From NCBI GenBank assembly GCA_003194525.1, contig NBIV01000269.1, positions 32,337 through 96,336 on the forward strand: a stretch of DNA of 64,000 bases, given 5' to 3'. This document shows, piece after piece, positions 31,141-41,990 of this stretch. Made by a program: the position numbers and the translations under genes. How positions within the stretch are numbered: the first letter of the stretch is position 1; every line of letters begins with the position of its first letter. The notes beneath the pieces are model-generated. The model did no database searches, was not told where the DNA came from, and worked only from the letters and a program-made list of their open reading frames with translations. This DNA is from Gracilariopsis chorda. Taxonomy: Eukaryota > Rhodophyta > Florideophyceae > Gracilariales > Gracilariaceae.

Positions 31141-32790
31141 TTGTCACCATCACAATTCGCACAAATGGGACGCATATTTCTGCCCGATGACTCGGTCAAC
31201 TCAGCAGCGTACTGGAAGAACAAGGGCATGGTTTTACAAGGGATCGTAGCGCAGAGAGGACCGCCTTCTCTTTTCATTACAATCACCATCACCATGAACA
31301 TCTGGAGAGAGGACATCCAGCGCCTTGGTATGGATACCAGCAATCGGAGCGCATTTACGGCACAGATTAACCGCCATCGACCGTTTAACCGACCTGATCT
31401 GATTGCAAGGGTGTACAAACAGTACGCAAACGACTTCATGAAGGACTTGGAGAAGAAATTGGAGCACATCTTTGGATTGAAGTGCTTGCGGCTTGCATCA
31501 AAGCTCGAGTTTCAAGAGCGCAATGTGCCTCATCACTACATGCTCGTGTGGCTCGAAGAAGGCGTGATTGAAGACGTTGATGTGATCGACAAGCTCATTC
31601 GTGCAGAACTTCCTCTTCCCGGTGAAGACGACGCGTTGCGTGCCCTTATTTGTTCCATGCACAGGCACCACCACTCCCTCTATTGCCGGAATCGAGCTGG
31701 GCGTTGCAAGTTTGGATACGACCGCAACATGATTGTGCCGGAGACGTACATTGAAGATGGCACGAATCGCGTGGTCTACCGGAGAACAAGGCAACATGAC
31801 CTCAAGATTGTGCTGTACAACCCAACTCTGACCAAGAAGTACCGCTCTCATATCAACTTTGAACGCAGGGAAGGAGGGGGCGCAATGGCTTATCTGATGA
31901 AATATGCGTTTAAGCACCCCAAAGCTCAGGAGGTGGTGCTCAATGTGACTGGTGCTAATGAGACAGGCACACACAACCAGCAGCAACAAGAGCCGCAGGT
32001 GCAGAACGACATTCGTGCATACATGCGAGCGCGTGTGGTGGGCGCCGTCAATGCAGCTTGGAGAATTTTCGAGTTTCGACATGTTCACATCGTACCAAAA
32101 CTAGAGCGACTGGCCATTCACTTGGAAGGAGAGCGCACATTTCTGCTGAGAGGTCCATACCAGCTTCTTTCTGCATCGCAGCCGTCTACACTGGAGAGAT
32201 ACTTTGCAAGGCCCGAAGCATACGCGAACCTCGACCACCTTTCGTACTTTGAAAAAGTTCGATTGTATCGCACGCTTCAAGCCCAAGTGCTTAACCAGTA
32301 CGACGGAGACAGCACTCAGGTGCCCACAGACGAATACCATCCGCCCATGTACGTGGTACAGCGCACGGAAGACGAGCAGTGCGTCGCAAGGATCAGAGGT
32401 GTTCCATCGTCCGACATTAAGCTCTTTGCTCTGCGCTTGCTGCTCATGATTCACGGCTCGAGCTCTTATGAAGACGCAAGGACTTTCAACGGACAGCAGT
32501 ATGGACCGTATCGTGAAACTGCGATTGTAAGCGGACTGCTCGCGGACGGATCCGAGTTTGATATTGCATTCAAAGAAGCAGTGCAGATCTACAGCACGCC
32601 CTCCGAGCTACGACGTCTGGTTGGCACACTATACCAACAAGGCGCAGACCCAGAGAAAATCGCTGTCGACAACTGGGAGGCGCTATGTAGCGACATACAT
32701 ACAGGAGATGAGCAGCAACGAAAGCCAGAAATGTATCGACGTGTGGTGGAGATACTCAGACCGGCACGGAGGATGACTGCTTCGCGATGA
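31141..32790 (+). CDS. Helitron A Rep (HUH-type) domain, uninterrupted
   Basis: 549 codons. Shows SLFITITITMN, RPDLIARVYKQYANDFMKDL, the EFQERNVPHHYMLVWLEEG motif, then LYNPTLTKKYRSHINFE and MAYLMKYAFKH with the paired Tyr positions. FEFRHVHIVPKLERLAIHL follows. Rep nicks one strand at the element's ends to start rolling-circle transposition. The usual PHAHIL becomes PHHYML here, so the second HUH histidine is shifted or lost (see findings). The frame is intact, unlike the rest of the element, and almost identical to 54,552-56,201. Confidence 0.87.
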   Translation: MSPSQFAQMGRIFLPDDSVNSAAYWKNKGMVLQGIVAQRGPPSLFITITITMNIWREDIQRLGMDTSNRSAFTAQINRHRPFNRPDLIARVYKQYANDFMKDLEKKLEHIFGLKCLRLASKLEFQERNVPHHYMLVWLEEGVIEDVDVIDKLIRAELPLPGEDDALRALICSMHRHHHSLYCRNRAGRCKFGYDRNMIVPETYIEDGTNRVVYRRTRQHDLKIVLYNPTLTKKYRSHINFERREGGGAMAYLMKYAFKHPKAQEVVLNVTGANETGTHNQQQQEPQVQNDIRAYMRARVVGAVNAAWRIFEFRHVHIVPKLERLAIHLEGERTFLLRGPYQLLSASQPSTLERYFARPEAYANLDHLSYFEKVRLYRTLQAQVLNQYDGDSTQVPTDEYHPPMYVVQRTEDEQCVARIRGVPSSDIKLFALRLLLMIHGSSSYEDARTFNGQQYGPYRETAIVSGLLADGSEFDIAFKEAVQIYSTPSELRRLVGTLYQQGADPEKIAVDNWEALCSDIHTGDEQQRKPEMYRRVVEILRPARRMTASR

Positions 32791-34381
32791 CAACTTCTTC
32801 TTCCAACACCTACAGCAGGATCATACAGCATTGACTGAGGCGAATCGAGCTACAACAACTCGAGACGCGCGAGTGTTGCGAAATTCGTGAACTTTGCAGT
32901 CAAGGTACGCCACCCTAAAACCTCGCCGAAGACAAGTCATTGACACCGTCATTGACGCATTGCAAGAACTACAGGCCCTGCAAGAGCGAACAAGCACTCC
33001 TGAAAACGTGTTCTTTGTGCAAGGATCCGCAGGAACCTGAAAGACATACGTGCTAAACCTCCTTCGTGATATCGCTGAGTCGGATGTAATGCTCGCCGAA
33101 ATGACTGCTACAACTGGCATTGCAGCATCGTTATACGAAGGTGGCCGCACTCTAAACAGCCTGCTAGGATTTGGTGTAGCTGATAGGGACAGCACAAGCA
33201 GCACAACAGCCACTTTGTCAAAGTACGGTCCCTGATCTCAACGTGCAGAACAGCTACGCGAAATACAACTGCTTATCTTGGATGAGGCGTCCATGCTTTC
33301 AAGAAAGCTTTTTGAACTCATGAATGCATTGCTCAAAGATATTTGCTGAAGTGGAATGGAAAACCCGCCTATGTTTCGGGGCTTGACCATCGTTCTATCC
33401 GGCGACTACTCCCAGCTGCTTCCATTGGTGCAGCAAATGTACATGGGGGCCGAAACAAATGGAAATTTGTAACTACTGTGCACAAAACGTCTCAACGAAT
33501 TGACGTTGTAGAGTGATCTGTGGACGTTGTGCTCTGTTCAAGTGCTGTATCTCACCGAACAAGTACGCCAAGCCCATGATCCGGCATTTGCGTAGTTGTT
33601 ACGTTCCATTGCACGCAACACAATATCCAACAATGCTCTACTACCACCCAGATTCACCGGTGGCATGCAAACCGCTTACCACTTCCTGTCAAAGTGGCTC
33701 AAAACACGACGACAGGAGAATGTGCATCTCAGCAAAGTGCTCATTGCGTCCAAAAACCAGTTGGTCGACGAACGAAATGCAGTGCTGGATCTGTTGCCTT
33801 GTGAACGCTTCACTCTTCCGTCAGCTGCGACGGTACAGCCTAAAGTTGGACAGACGTCAGAGCCCAACGTCACCAGTACTTTTGGTCCCGACTTTGCATA
33901 TCAGTATGCCTGTAGTGGAGTAGCACCTCATAACATGGACTTGAAGATTGCTGAGCCAGTTATGGTCATTTGGAACGTGCTGCATTCTGCAATAGTCAGT
34001 AAAAAGCTGTTCGTAGTCCTTTTTTGATCAGTGTACGATGCACGTGCTTCGATTCAACAAGACCGGACCGCTGCTGTAAAGAAAACTCCTGCATCGTATA
34101 TACTTCTAGTTTTCTTATGCAGACATTCGCATGATTCGACATCAGCTCCTTATTCGTCTCTCGTTTGCAGTTTCTGTTCACAAAGAATAAAAAAAACCTT
34201 GGATGGCTTGGTTGTGTATGTGCAATCCAACGTCTTCTGTGACGTTCAGTTGTGTGCCGCATTGTCACGCTTGCGACGGTACGACCATGTGCTGCTCGTT
34301 TATAACCCGCAGCTTACATCCACAAAATTGCACAAACTTCATCTCATGTCGGTGACTATCGCCAAAGCAGTGCTGCTTTAA
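32791..34381 (+). pseudogene. Helitron A PIF1-like helicase, broken
   Basis: Pieces in several frames: FFVQGSAGT-stop-KTYVLNLL (Walker A with its last Gly codon now TGA at 33,038-33,040), then MTATTGIAASLYEGGRTLNS. LLILDEASMLSRKLFELM is Walker B/DEAS. GLTIVLSGDYSQLLPLV, YLTEQVRQAHDP and a C-terminal GLVVYVQSN/FSVHK-type relic follow. PIF1 helicase unwinds the donor strand during Helitron transposition. At least four stops and several frameshifts. Confidence 0.8.
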
Positions 34382-34537
34382 GCCATTCAGTTTTGCATCC
34401 CTCTAAAACTGTAATCATATTATTTGCGTTCTTCGTTCGTTGACTTGAAATACTAGCTTTTCATCTTTTGCTTTCTTCACCATTTCTTTTATTCCATGGC
34501 TTTTATCACTCTTCCACCGTAACACACAGCTTTCCCC

Positions 34538-34552
34538 GTGGCCGAAGGCCAC
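34538..34552 (+). other. Helitron A-left 3'-terminal hairpin
   Basis: Perfect GTGGCC-GAA-GGCCAC hairpin about 155 bases after the helicase stop, followed by TTTCTTTTGTCTCAAC. Similarity with the right copy ends just after this point, so it marks the 3' terminus. The expected CTRR end is not clean. Confidence 0.6.
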
Positions 34553-34570
34553 TTTCTTTTGTCTCAACAC

Positions 34571-36950
34571 CTTTTACCCATAATGATTGGCTCATGTATG
34601 AGGTAAATTTCGTTGCAGGTCATTTTCAGTGCATGCAAGTTCCACGCCTTCCCGCTAATTAAAATCTTTAGCAGCAGCAGCAGCAACAGCGGTAGCAGCA
34701 AATCTCAGAGCTCATTGGCTGCTGCTTCATGCTCAATGCTGCAGCTGCTAGGTGGTTGGCACTGCAACAGTACCAGCCACATCGCTGCAAAGTGGTAGCA
34801 CCGCTGTCATTTTGGCAGTGTTAGCCAATTACAACTTACTGTAATCTACACACACAACTGCAGTGCCAGCCGATCACCAACGCGCGGGGGCTAAACTGCA
34901 ATTCTATTCCATATTTACTCTTGGTGCCGCAGCCCTCATTGGTTTGCAGGTTTTTGCGAGCCATAGCGAGCATAAACGGCCTGCAGATCCCCCAAATGAT
35001 CTCTATTCAGCTGGGCGCAGCGCCGCCCGCGGCCGAAGGCCGCTTCTAATTGTACGGCATTGTAATGATATACCAAATCCTCCAAATCCTGACACGTTAC
35101 CTCACTGTGAGTTGTTTCTGACACAACTTAATCTGCCTGTCGATACAGGCATGACTTGTGGAAGCAAAGATATGCCCAACAGGGCCATCTTTATGGCTCC
35201 AGGACCGAGAGAACATGTCAAATTGCATATATAGTCCCTCTTTTTGTAGCTGTAAAGCAGTATATGATGATGTAAGCTTTTTTATTTGACTTTGTATTTG
35301 ACGTATAAATATGATATCCAGTATAGTATAGCTTTGAAAAATGTAGAACTTTAGAGTTGGACTTCGAGGTTCTGCTCCTGTAACTGGGTGTGCTGCATCA
35401 GGCTGGGGAGAGGAGGAAGGATGCAAGGAGAGTTGAGTCGAGCTGCTGAAAAAGCCACTCGACTCGCGTTTTTATAGAAGTCTAACATGCTTCGAAAGGC
35501 CTAAAACCAACTTTCTCTAGAGCTAGCTGTAGCGTCTATTGTATGAACATAAAAGGGTTATCGCCCAGCCCCAGTGGCCTTCTTTCACTATTCCTTCTAT
35601 TGGTACTGCTTTTGGCCCGCGCACTTGCGTGGCGGAGAGGCAAGGCTGTTACACTTTTTCTCTTTGATAGATGAGTTACGCCAGTGGATATTCCTGGGCA
35701 CTGTGGCTTCTCTCATGCCTGAATTTGTATCTGGCTTGGAGTCTCGCGATTTTTAAATGTTGTTCTCGACATGATCTTCTCCGTTATTGGAAGAAAACAT
35801 AGTTCTCGAATGCTATGGAGTAAATGCCTGCGTCTCGACATGAAGAGAAGAGGCTATAGCTCTATGAGCATCTCTACTGGACTGGAACCAAATTACCTGC
35901 TAGTGCTCAGAAATATATATAGTTTTTATTGTCGTTTCAGACCAATATTTCCAGTTTTGCCTCACTAGTACTCATCGTTCTGGACAGGGACCAGAATATA
36001 GACATAAACACACGTCTTTGGGACTACACAACACACTTAGATTTCTGGCCGTGTTGATTTGTCGGAACGACTTTAGAGTTACATACACTTTAAAGATTCT
36101 ATCCGCTATAATGATTTCTAATCAGCCCAAAACAAACTACTTCGCTGCTACCGGTCGCAAGATACAACGCTGCTTCCAGTTGCAAGCCAGCCCTGAATCA
36201 GTCAATGCTGCATCCGGTCGCAAGATACAGTGCGATTGCATGATCGCGATAAAGATGGACCAGGATCCAGTCGTATTACGGCGTCCAGTATCCAACGCGA
36301 TGCAAGACTTGGGGCCGGTTAACAACCTTTTGAACCAATTCACAGCCAAAGATTTCGACCTGAAACGATAAGAAAGAGAAGAAAGCCTTCTACATTTAGT
36401 TGTTGCCAGTACCAACAATAGTGTAGCGCTGAGTTTAGCCCTCTACACGCCACCGAGGGTGTATGGTTCGTTGGGCACAGTGCTTTCCATTTGCAACACT
36501 CGAGAAAGTGTTTGGTCCCTCAGTTTGATATCGCTTCCTTCCACGGAGTGCACAGATGCGGCGCAAGGAGTAGTGTGTCTGTGTGCAAGTGTGCAAGGCT
36601 CGATGCCTCTGAGTTTACAGAGGAGGCGGGCGAGTGGCTGTCTAGAAAGCAGCCACGGTGTTTCCCTATCTGGAAACAACCTGCTGTGACCTGCTACGTA
36701 CGAGGTGATGAATGCCCACTGCGACCCACGCATTGGGTTGCACAGCCTAAACTGGGTGGTTGGCAGGGCCCGAAATGGAAATTAGTGAATAGCATCCACT
36801 ACACACGGGTTGGTAACTCTTTCTTACCAATGCTTTCTCACCTTACTTACTCTGAAACATTTTGAACCTTCGATGAACGTATACCGTATTCAATTGCGTT
36901 CTAAAGAAATCTCACGATGCAGAGACCGAGGCTCTGGGCATGGTTCATTC
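34571..36950. other. Mostly unassigned; one more Helitron-type 3' end at 35,029-35,049
   Basis: No gene supported. A CAG/GCAG-rich stretch lies at about 34,672-34,760. A GGTCGCAAGATACA motif is repeated at about 36,151 and 36,217. Confidence 0.35.
35029..35049 (+). other. Helitron-type 3' end: hairpin plus CTAA
   Basis: GCGGCC-GAA-GGCCGC hairpin followed after TT by CTAA and then T. That is the canonical hairpin, CTRR and T layout. The preceding GCGCAGCGCCGCCC matches the end of Helitron A-right. It probably marks a small non-autonomous Helitron whose 5' end I cannot place. Confidence 0.55.
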
Positions 36951-36952
36951 TT

Positions 36953-38340
36953 CTACTCACAAACTGAGAGATTTCTGACAGAACCACCCAGTACAAACTC
37001 TAAGAATAATTTCTCTCCACAAGGATGCATGGCAACAAAGTGGTTTGATCCCTTCACCACTGCAACATTCCTCTTCAACACAGGGTCAAGGTCAGTAACA
37101 CCTTCCATCGGGGTTGCAGAATCTAAATCACCGACAAGTACTAAAGCTGAAATTTCTCTTTGCAGCCCCCTTTCCAGAGGAAGTCCCTCCCTCCTCAGCT
37201 GTGTTGGTGGTATGGAAGTACAGAGCTTTGCCGTAGATTCAAATGCTTCAGTGAGGTAGAATGGAGAATACCCATTCAGACCAACTTTGTGTAGGACATC
37301 AAAAATAAGGCTAGCTATTCTTTCGAAGAATCCTGCGTTGGGGTCCCATGGAATAAGTCGACAATGGTATTACACGTGGTTGATACCGCCATTGCGATTG
37401 ACCAGTTGCGGAGAGGTACTAACCTTGGGTCAAATTCTTCTGCCAACGCTTGCAGGCCAGTGTAGTTTCTATCATCAGCGGCGGAAGCAATCGCTTCGGG
37501 AAAGGAATCAGGTGTGAACCGGTACACGTGGTATAGTAGTCTTGGATCGATCTTCAGATCCTCTCTCAGAGCTCTGTTCCATCGCAAACGCCAAAGAACT
37601 GACTTCAATTGGTTACTGAACGATTCCATGGAAAATTTCGGATTCTCTCTGTGCTTTTCAGCATATATTCGAGCATATGCTTCATGATTCCGGACCTGAT
37701 ACAAATCTTTGTCCCGCATTGGTACTGGAGAATCTAACAACATCGAACCGATGCTGTTAGGATAGAGCAATCCATAGACTTGCGAGATGAGTCCACCGTA
37801 TGAATAGCCAAATAAGTCCCACTTTTTGAAACCAAGGGCAATTCGAAGCAATTCCAGATCATTTACGATTGCTGTGGCTGAATAGTGAAAAACTTCATCG
37901 CCAATCTCCGAAAGACAGCGCCGGATGTCAAATAGATCTATATCGAGGTGTAATGAGAGCGGCTTCTGTTGAAGTGAACAATTTAGTCGAGAGCCATTCC
38001 CAGTTCCCCGTGGATCGAATAAGATTACTGGACGCTGCAGCTCGTTTACAAGCTGAAATGAAGTGATTCCCGCCGGATGGTGTGTCAAGAGAGCGCCACC
38101 AGGACCTCCAGGGATGATTACAAGTGCCCTTTTGAACTCTAATGGAATGGTAGGGGTGGTTATGGCGTAAAACCTAGAGATAGTGACATTTGTAGAAGGA
38201 TTGGCATGATCGAGAGGCACTGTGAGCTTCCCACAGGTCGAGTTGGAAAGATGTGGTGGACAGGCGATGATCTCTATTGAGGCGTGTGTCAGAGATGTGA
38301 ATACAAGTAGTGACAAGATGAGTAAACAGTATTGCAACAT
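36953..38340 (-). CDS. Secreted alpha/beta hydrolase, S33 (prolyl/tripeptidyl aminopeptidase-like)
   Basis: ATG 38,338-38,340 opens a signal peptide (MLQYCLLILSLLVFTSLTHA). An in-frame upstream ATG at 38,404 is less likely. Motifs in order: oxyanion PGGPGG, ILFDPRGTGNGS, nucleophile elbow GYSYGG, then after a frameshift near 37,345 the acid LVGDLDSATP and the histidine in KGSNHFVAMHPCG. All three catalytic residues are present, about 462 residues in all. The frame breaks once, by a single base, so either the gene has one recent lesion or the assembly lost a base. Such enzymes cleave N-terminal residues from peptides outside the cell; substrate unknown. No relatives nearby. Confidence 0.85.
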
Positions 38341-38449
38341 TGTGAAGTCCAATAGGAAATGTAATGGCTTTGAATAGAACAGTCTGAGACTCTGAAGCGG
38401 ATGCACCGTAGTTGAATACTGAATACTGAAGTGGAGAAGTTTGAGTCTA

Positions 38450-40165
38450 TTTATATGGTGGGGAAAGATGAGTTCAGGACTGACCCCTGTCTAGCTCGTA
38501 CTGTTGCTATCGGAGGAGACGCTAGGGTGAGTGTGCCTATGCTGAAGTTGATTACTTGTCTTACAAGAGAAGATATAACCTGATAACCTGGAAAGAGATG
38601 CTACTTCTCCAATCTGAACCCTACATCTAAGAGCTCAAAGGTCTTTCCAAAACCCTGCAACCGCTATTCCAATGTTCTCCCCATTATTGCTTTTCTTTGC
38701 AAGATGAAGCAAAATATCAGTAGCCAGTGTACCGGTGTTCAGACTCATGGTCCTGATCTGCAAATAGTCTCTACCTGGCATCTCAAGTAGAACGACCGCA
38801 GAGGAACTGGCGTTTATCTGCAGAACTAATTCAAAGAAGTTGCCTTTTCTTAGTGTTGTCTCCCGTCGCTATTGCCACAATGAAAGAATGCAACGCACAC
38901 AAAACTTGCACGGTTGTCAACTGAATGGTCAGAACTATTCGAATGAATTTCTCTGAAGCTTCTCAAACGGATTAGAAAGTGACAACGAACAAGACTTAAT
39001 GCACTGTCCTAAACCTTTACTTCTTCTCAGCATCGCTGGAGCATTTCAAGAATGCAACACTCGCCATGAATTTAAGCTTTCTACATATGGACTTTTTGGA
39101 ACTGCACCGGGAAAAGAATGCAAAATAATTCATGTTTACAAATCGAAAATTTAAAAACAAATCTGGTAGAAAGATTCCAAAGTGTCTCTTCCGTGGGGTC
39201 GCTCAAAGCGCAACCCCAAAATCGTGGACAATGGACAAGATAGATTTTTGTCCATGTGTAGAAAGGGCCTAAAAATCTGGATGAAAACACCAAACCTATG
39301 AGAAGCTATGTAATCGGTATATGGTACAGCGAAGTGCTTGACTGTAAGTGAATTGTGTCTCTTGACAAGAGAATTGTGTCTCTTGACAAGAGAATTGTGT
39401 CTTGGACACAGCAGTCTTTTTGGCGCTTGTATGAACTCACATTGAAGCACGCTGTACCCTTTTCCTTTGTTACCAAGGATACTCACCCTCCAGCATCTCA
39501 TTGGAAGAAATGAAGAAATGACAACTACCTAAACCACCCCCTAAAACCTTAAATGTACCATAGAAACCTGAAATCTCCTCAACCAAATGCGTTTTCACAT
39601 CAAATCTTTCCACCATCCAGTTCTTAACCCTTGCAGTCAGTCACAGAACATCTATTCTCTTTTCTGGCTACAATAGCTAACTTTTCTAATGCGCCCCATG
39701 GGAAACGCGACACTGAACTTCGCACTTGGGCACGAGCAACCGCTGCCCACGAGCATATGTTTATACGTCGTCTGCAGTAACAGTGCTGAATGACTACTTG
39801 CTCGTTCCTTCTTTTGATTGCGAAAGAAGAAATTGTCGGCAAAGAGCCCCTCTCCACAGGCATTTGCTTACATGCTTTTCTGGTTCAGTAATCCCTCTAC
39901 ACCATTACTTTGTGGCAGCAAACCCCAACGGAAGAGTTGTAAATAAAGCATTTGCAGATACACAAAATTTGCCCGGGCATGGTGCCCAGCCTTTGTTGTA
40001 CCGAGAACTGAGCATCTGATGATTCAGAATGGTAACCATTTACCTAAGGTTTTCTAAGCTTGTACTAATTGCGTGAAATCTAGACGAAAAACTGGTGTAG
40101 TTTCCGGAAAAGCAGTCAAATGGAAAGAAATGGTGATTGGAAGCAAATAGAAAACATTTCTTTAC
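38450..40165. other. Unassigned sequence with a 21-bp tandem repeat
   Basis: No supported gene. A 21-bp unit starting GAATTGTGTCTC is repeated at 39,350-39,370 and 39,371-39,391, with a partial third copy. Confidence 0.4.
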
Positions 40166-40169
40166 CCGC

Positions 40170-41990
40170 AATTAGAACTATTTTCGTGGAGTTATTAACA
40201 GCATCACTCTAAAGAGTCTGCTAATGCTGAGAAGTAGGTGCGACCTTTAATTCGTGCGACGGATTCTGTAGTACCTGCTTTTTATGCTTGAGACACTCGA
40301 ATCCAGTACCGCTACATCTTCAATTTAACGTAGTAGCATTTCGATTTGCCGCCGCCCGTAGCCATCGGCAGTAATTGCTATGATTTGCTTGCCAACTCGC
40401 CGTTGTTAGTATCTTTCTTGATGCTCACTTACTATTGCTGCGTTGTTGACCAAGATGAATAGAGCAGTAGTGACAATTTTTTTGCCTCTCGAACTACTGG
40501 AGTCACATTCAAGATCAATTCGAGAACCAGGGACAATCAGTGGAACAAGCCGCTTGCGACGGCGCGGTGCAATGAAAGCACACAGGATGAAGAGGGACGC
40601 ATGGAATTCGGAAAAATTAACTCTCCCGCGTGTTACAATCAACTATTACTCGATTTGTACGAGATGCTTGTCGATGAAGAACTACGAGAGCTCAAGAGGC
40701 AGAACGAGCTGCTATGGAGTCCTATTATTTTGTAAGAAAAAGAATAGGAATCACAAGTGAGAAGTGGGGAGTGATGATCAGAGCTGTAGTGATAGCACAC
40801 AGCCACACTTGTCACAGTTGCGGTCGCAGTCGCAATTGCAGTCGTAGTTGCAGTCGGGGTCAGCCGCTTGCTCGCTGAGAAAGAAAGCCAAAGGACGGGC
40901 ACAAGGACCTTGGAGAGGGTGTCCAAGGATGCCCCCGATCTCTGCTGTTCTCGCAGAGATAGGTTGGCTTTATACTGCCCTATCCAGGCACGTTCTATCT
41001 ATTTCTACATAGCTTGCAGGTCAAGCTCCAAACGTTACATTGCTCGGTTTAGCTTCAACATTTGAAGCTGTTGAGCTCGCTACAAGTTGCTGAGCTCACT
41101 TCAAACTGTTCTTGCTCGGTGGCGGGAAACGTTTGTTCCATTCGAGATTACTTCAAGCTATCCCATCTTGATTACGTAGGAACGTTAACCTTGCTCGTTT
41201 GCACGTACGTGCTGTAGCCATGCATCTGAGCCAGATTTGCCATCAAAAGAGAGCATGCTATTCAGAAGATGAAACACATATAGAATGAATTGGCAAGAAG
41301 TCTAAGGATGTGCAACGACTTTGGCAAACTGTTGACGAAACGGAAGCCACACGTATCGCTGATCGTGAAACTTTGCAGTATCTTGTGGATAGGTGTCACG
41401 ATTTATGCGTCATACTGGATGAGAGTAGCTCGTTGCTAAGGGCCAAAGAGAAAGAGATAAATGCGAAAGATGCGTGTGTGGCTCATCTGGAAATTGATCT
41501 TGAGAATGCGAGAGCAGAAAATGCTTGGTTGCAGCAACGTAGCACTGACCTAATGGAGAATTTGGAAGTAGTGCAGAGAGAAAACATAGCGCTCGGGTAT
41601 GAGAGAGATAGATTGAAGGAGGATGTAAGATAGTGAAGGCTGGAGTAGACTGGTACTGAACATGTTTACCAGAACCAGGATCGACACATTGTAGATGACT
41701 GGAACCAACGAGAGCTTCATCTAAAAGTATGCTCTCTACTTATACTAACTGAGTGGTCGTCTCCTTGAGTTGTCAAGTGGACGTAGCACTGAACAAGTGT
41801 TACTCTATTACAGAGGACTTAGATGGTTTACAAACGTTCATTTCCCTTTGGAAGGAACTAATCCTGTCGTATGTGGATCGGGAAGCTGGTATGCGTCTGG
41901 GTTTTGAAATTCACGTAGAGAATCAAATGCGCATTGTAGACACAACTCGCTAAGAGGTGGACATCAAGAGAAAATTAAATTCAAGGCTTC
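40170..41990 (+). pseudogene. Dead paralogue of the coiled-coil gene at 44,682, split by an LTR-like insertion
   Basis: Aligns with 44,320-45,470 through the upstream region and the coding part: AVVT near 40,470, VDEELRELKRQNELLWS near 40,660-40,720, HAIQKM near 41,264. RENIALGYERDRLKEDV follows near 41,580 and SYVDREAGMRLGFEIHVENQMRI to about 41,940. Lesions: the first ATG became TTG, the TATA box became TATGAT (40,379-40,384), frameshifts and stops occur, and a foreign block lies at 40,735-41,215. The original function is unknown, as for its intact sister. Confidence 0.82.
40735..41215 (+). mobile_element. LTR-like insertion inside the dead coiled-coil gene
   Basis: Interrupts the paralogue after ELLWSPII. 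Shares with 18,177-18,568 the inverted repeat CCTTGGA/TCCAAGG (about 40,906-40,927) and a TTTATA box at about 40,965. It also holds CTCGCTACAAGTTGCTGAGCTC, reminiscent of the Copia LTR tail at 20,079. This is a second copy of one LTR family. Confidence 0.55.

Larger units (their letters stand above)
28983..34570 (+). mobile_element. Helitron A, left copy, inactive
   Basis: Encodes a Pro/Glu-rich N-terminal protein with zinc-binding cysteines, a Rep (Helitron-like N) domain and a PIF1-type helicase in order, then a 3' hairpin at 34,538-34,552. It has an inverted partner at 52,783-57,972. Stops and frameshifts divide the polyprotein (TAG 30,177, frameshift near 30,465, stop near 30,937, TGA 33,038 and others). 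The 5' end is not defined; similarity to the partner cannot be followed beyond 29,489 because the partner is truncated there. Confidence 0.88.

Noticed and set aside
23865-34000. TGA as a reassigned sense codon or selenocysteine
   Set aside because: TAA and TAG also interrupt elements here, the TGA positions are unrelated, and intact frames end in all three stops.
29740-34381. A segmental inverted duplication of the chromosome rather than two Helitrons
   Set aside because: Similarity ends at the Helitron 3' hairpin and does not extend into flanking genes; the left flank is Copia and the right flank is telomeric repeat.
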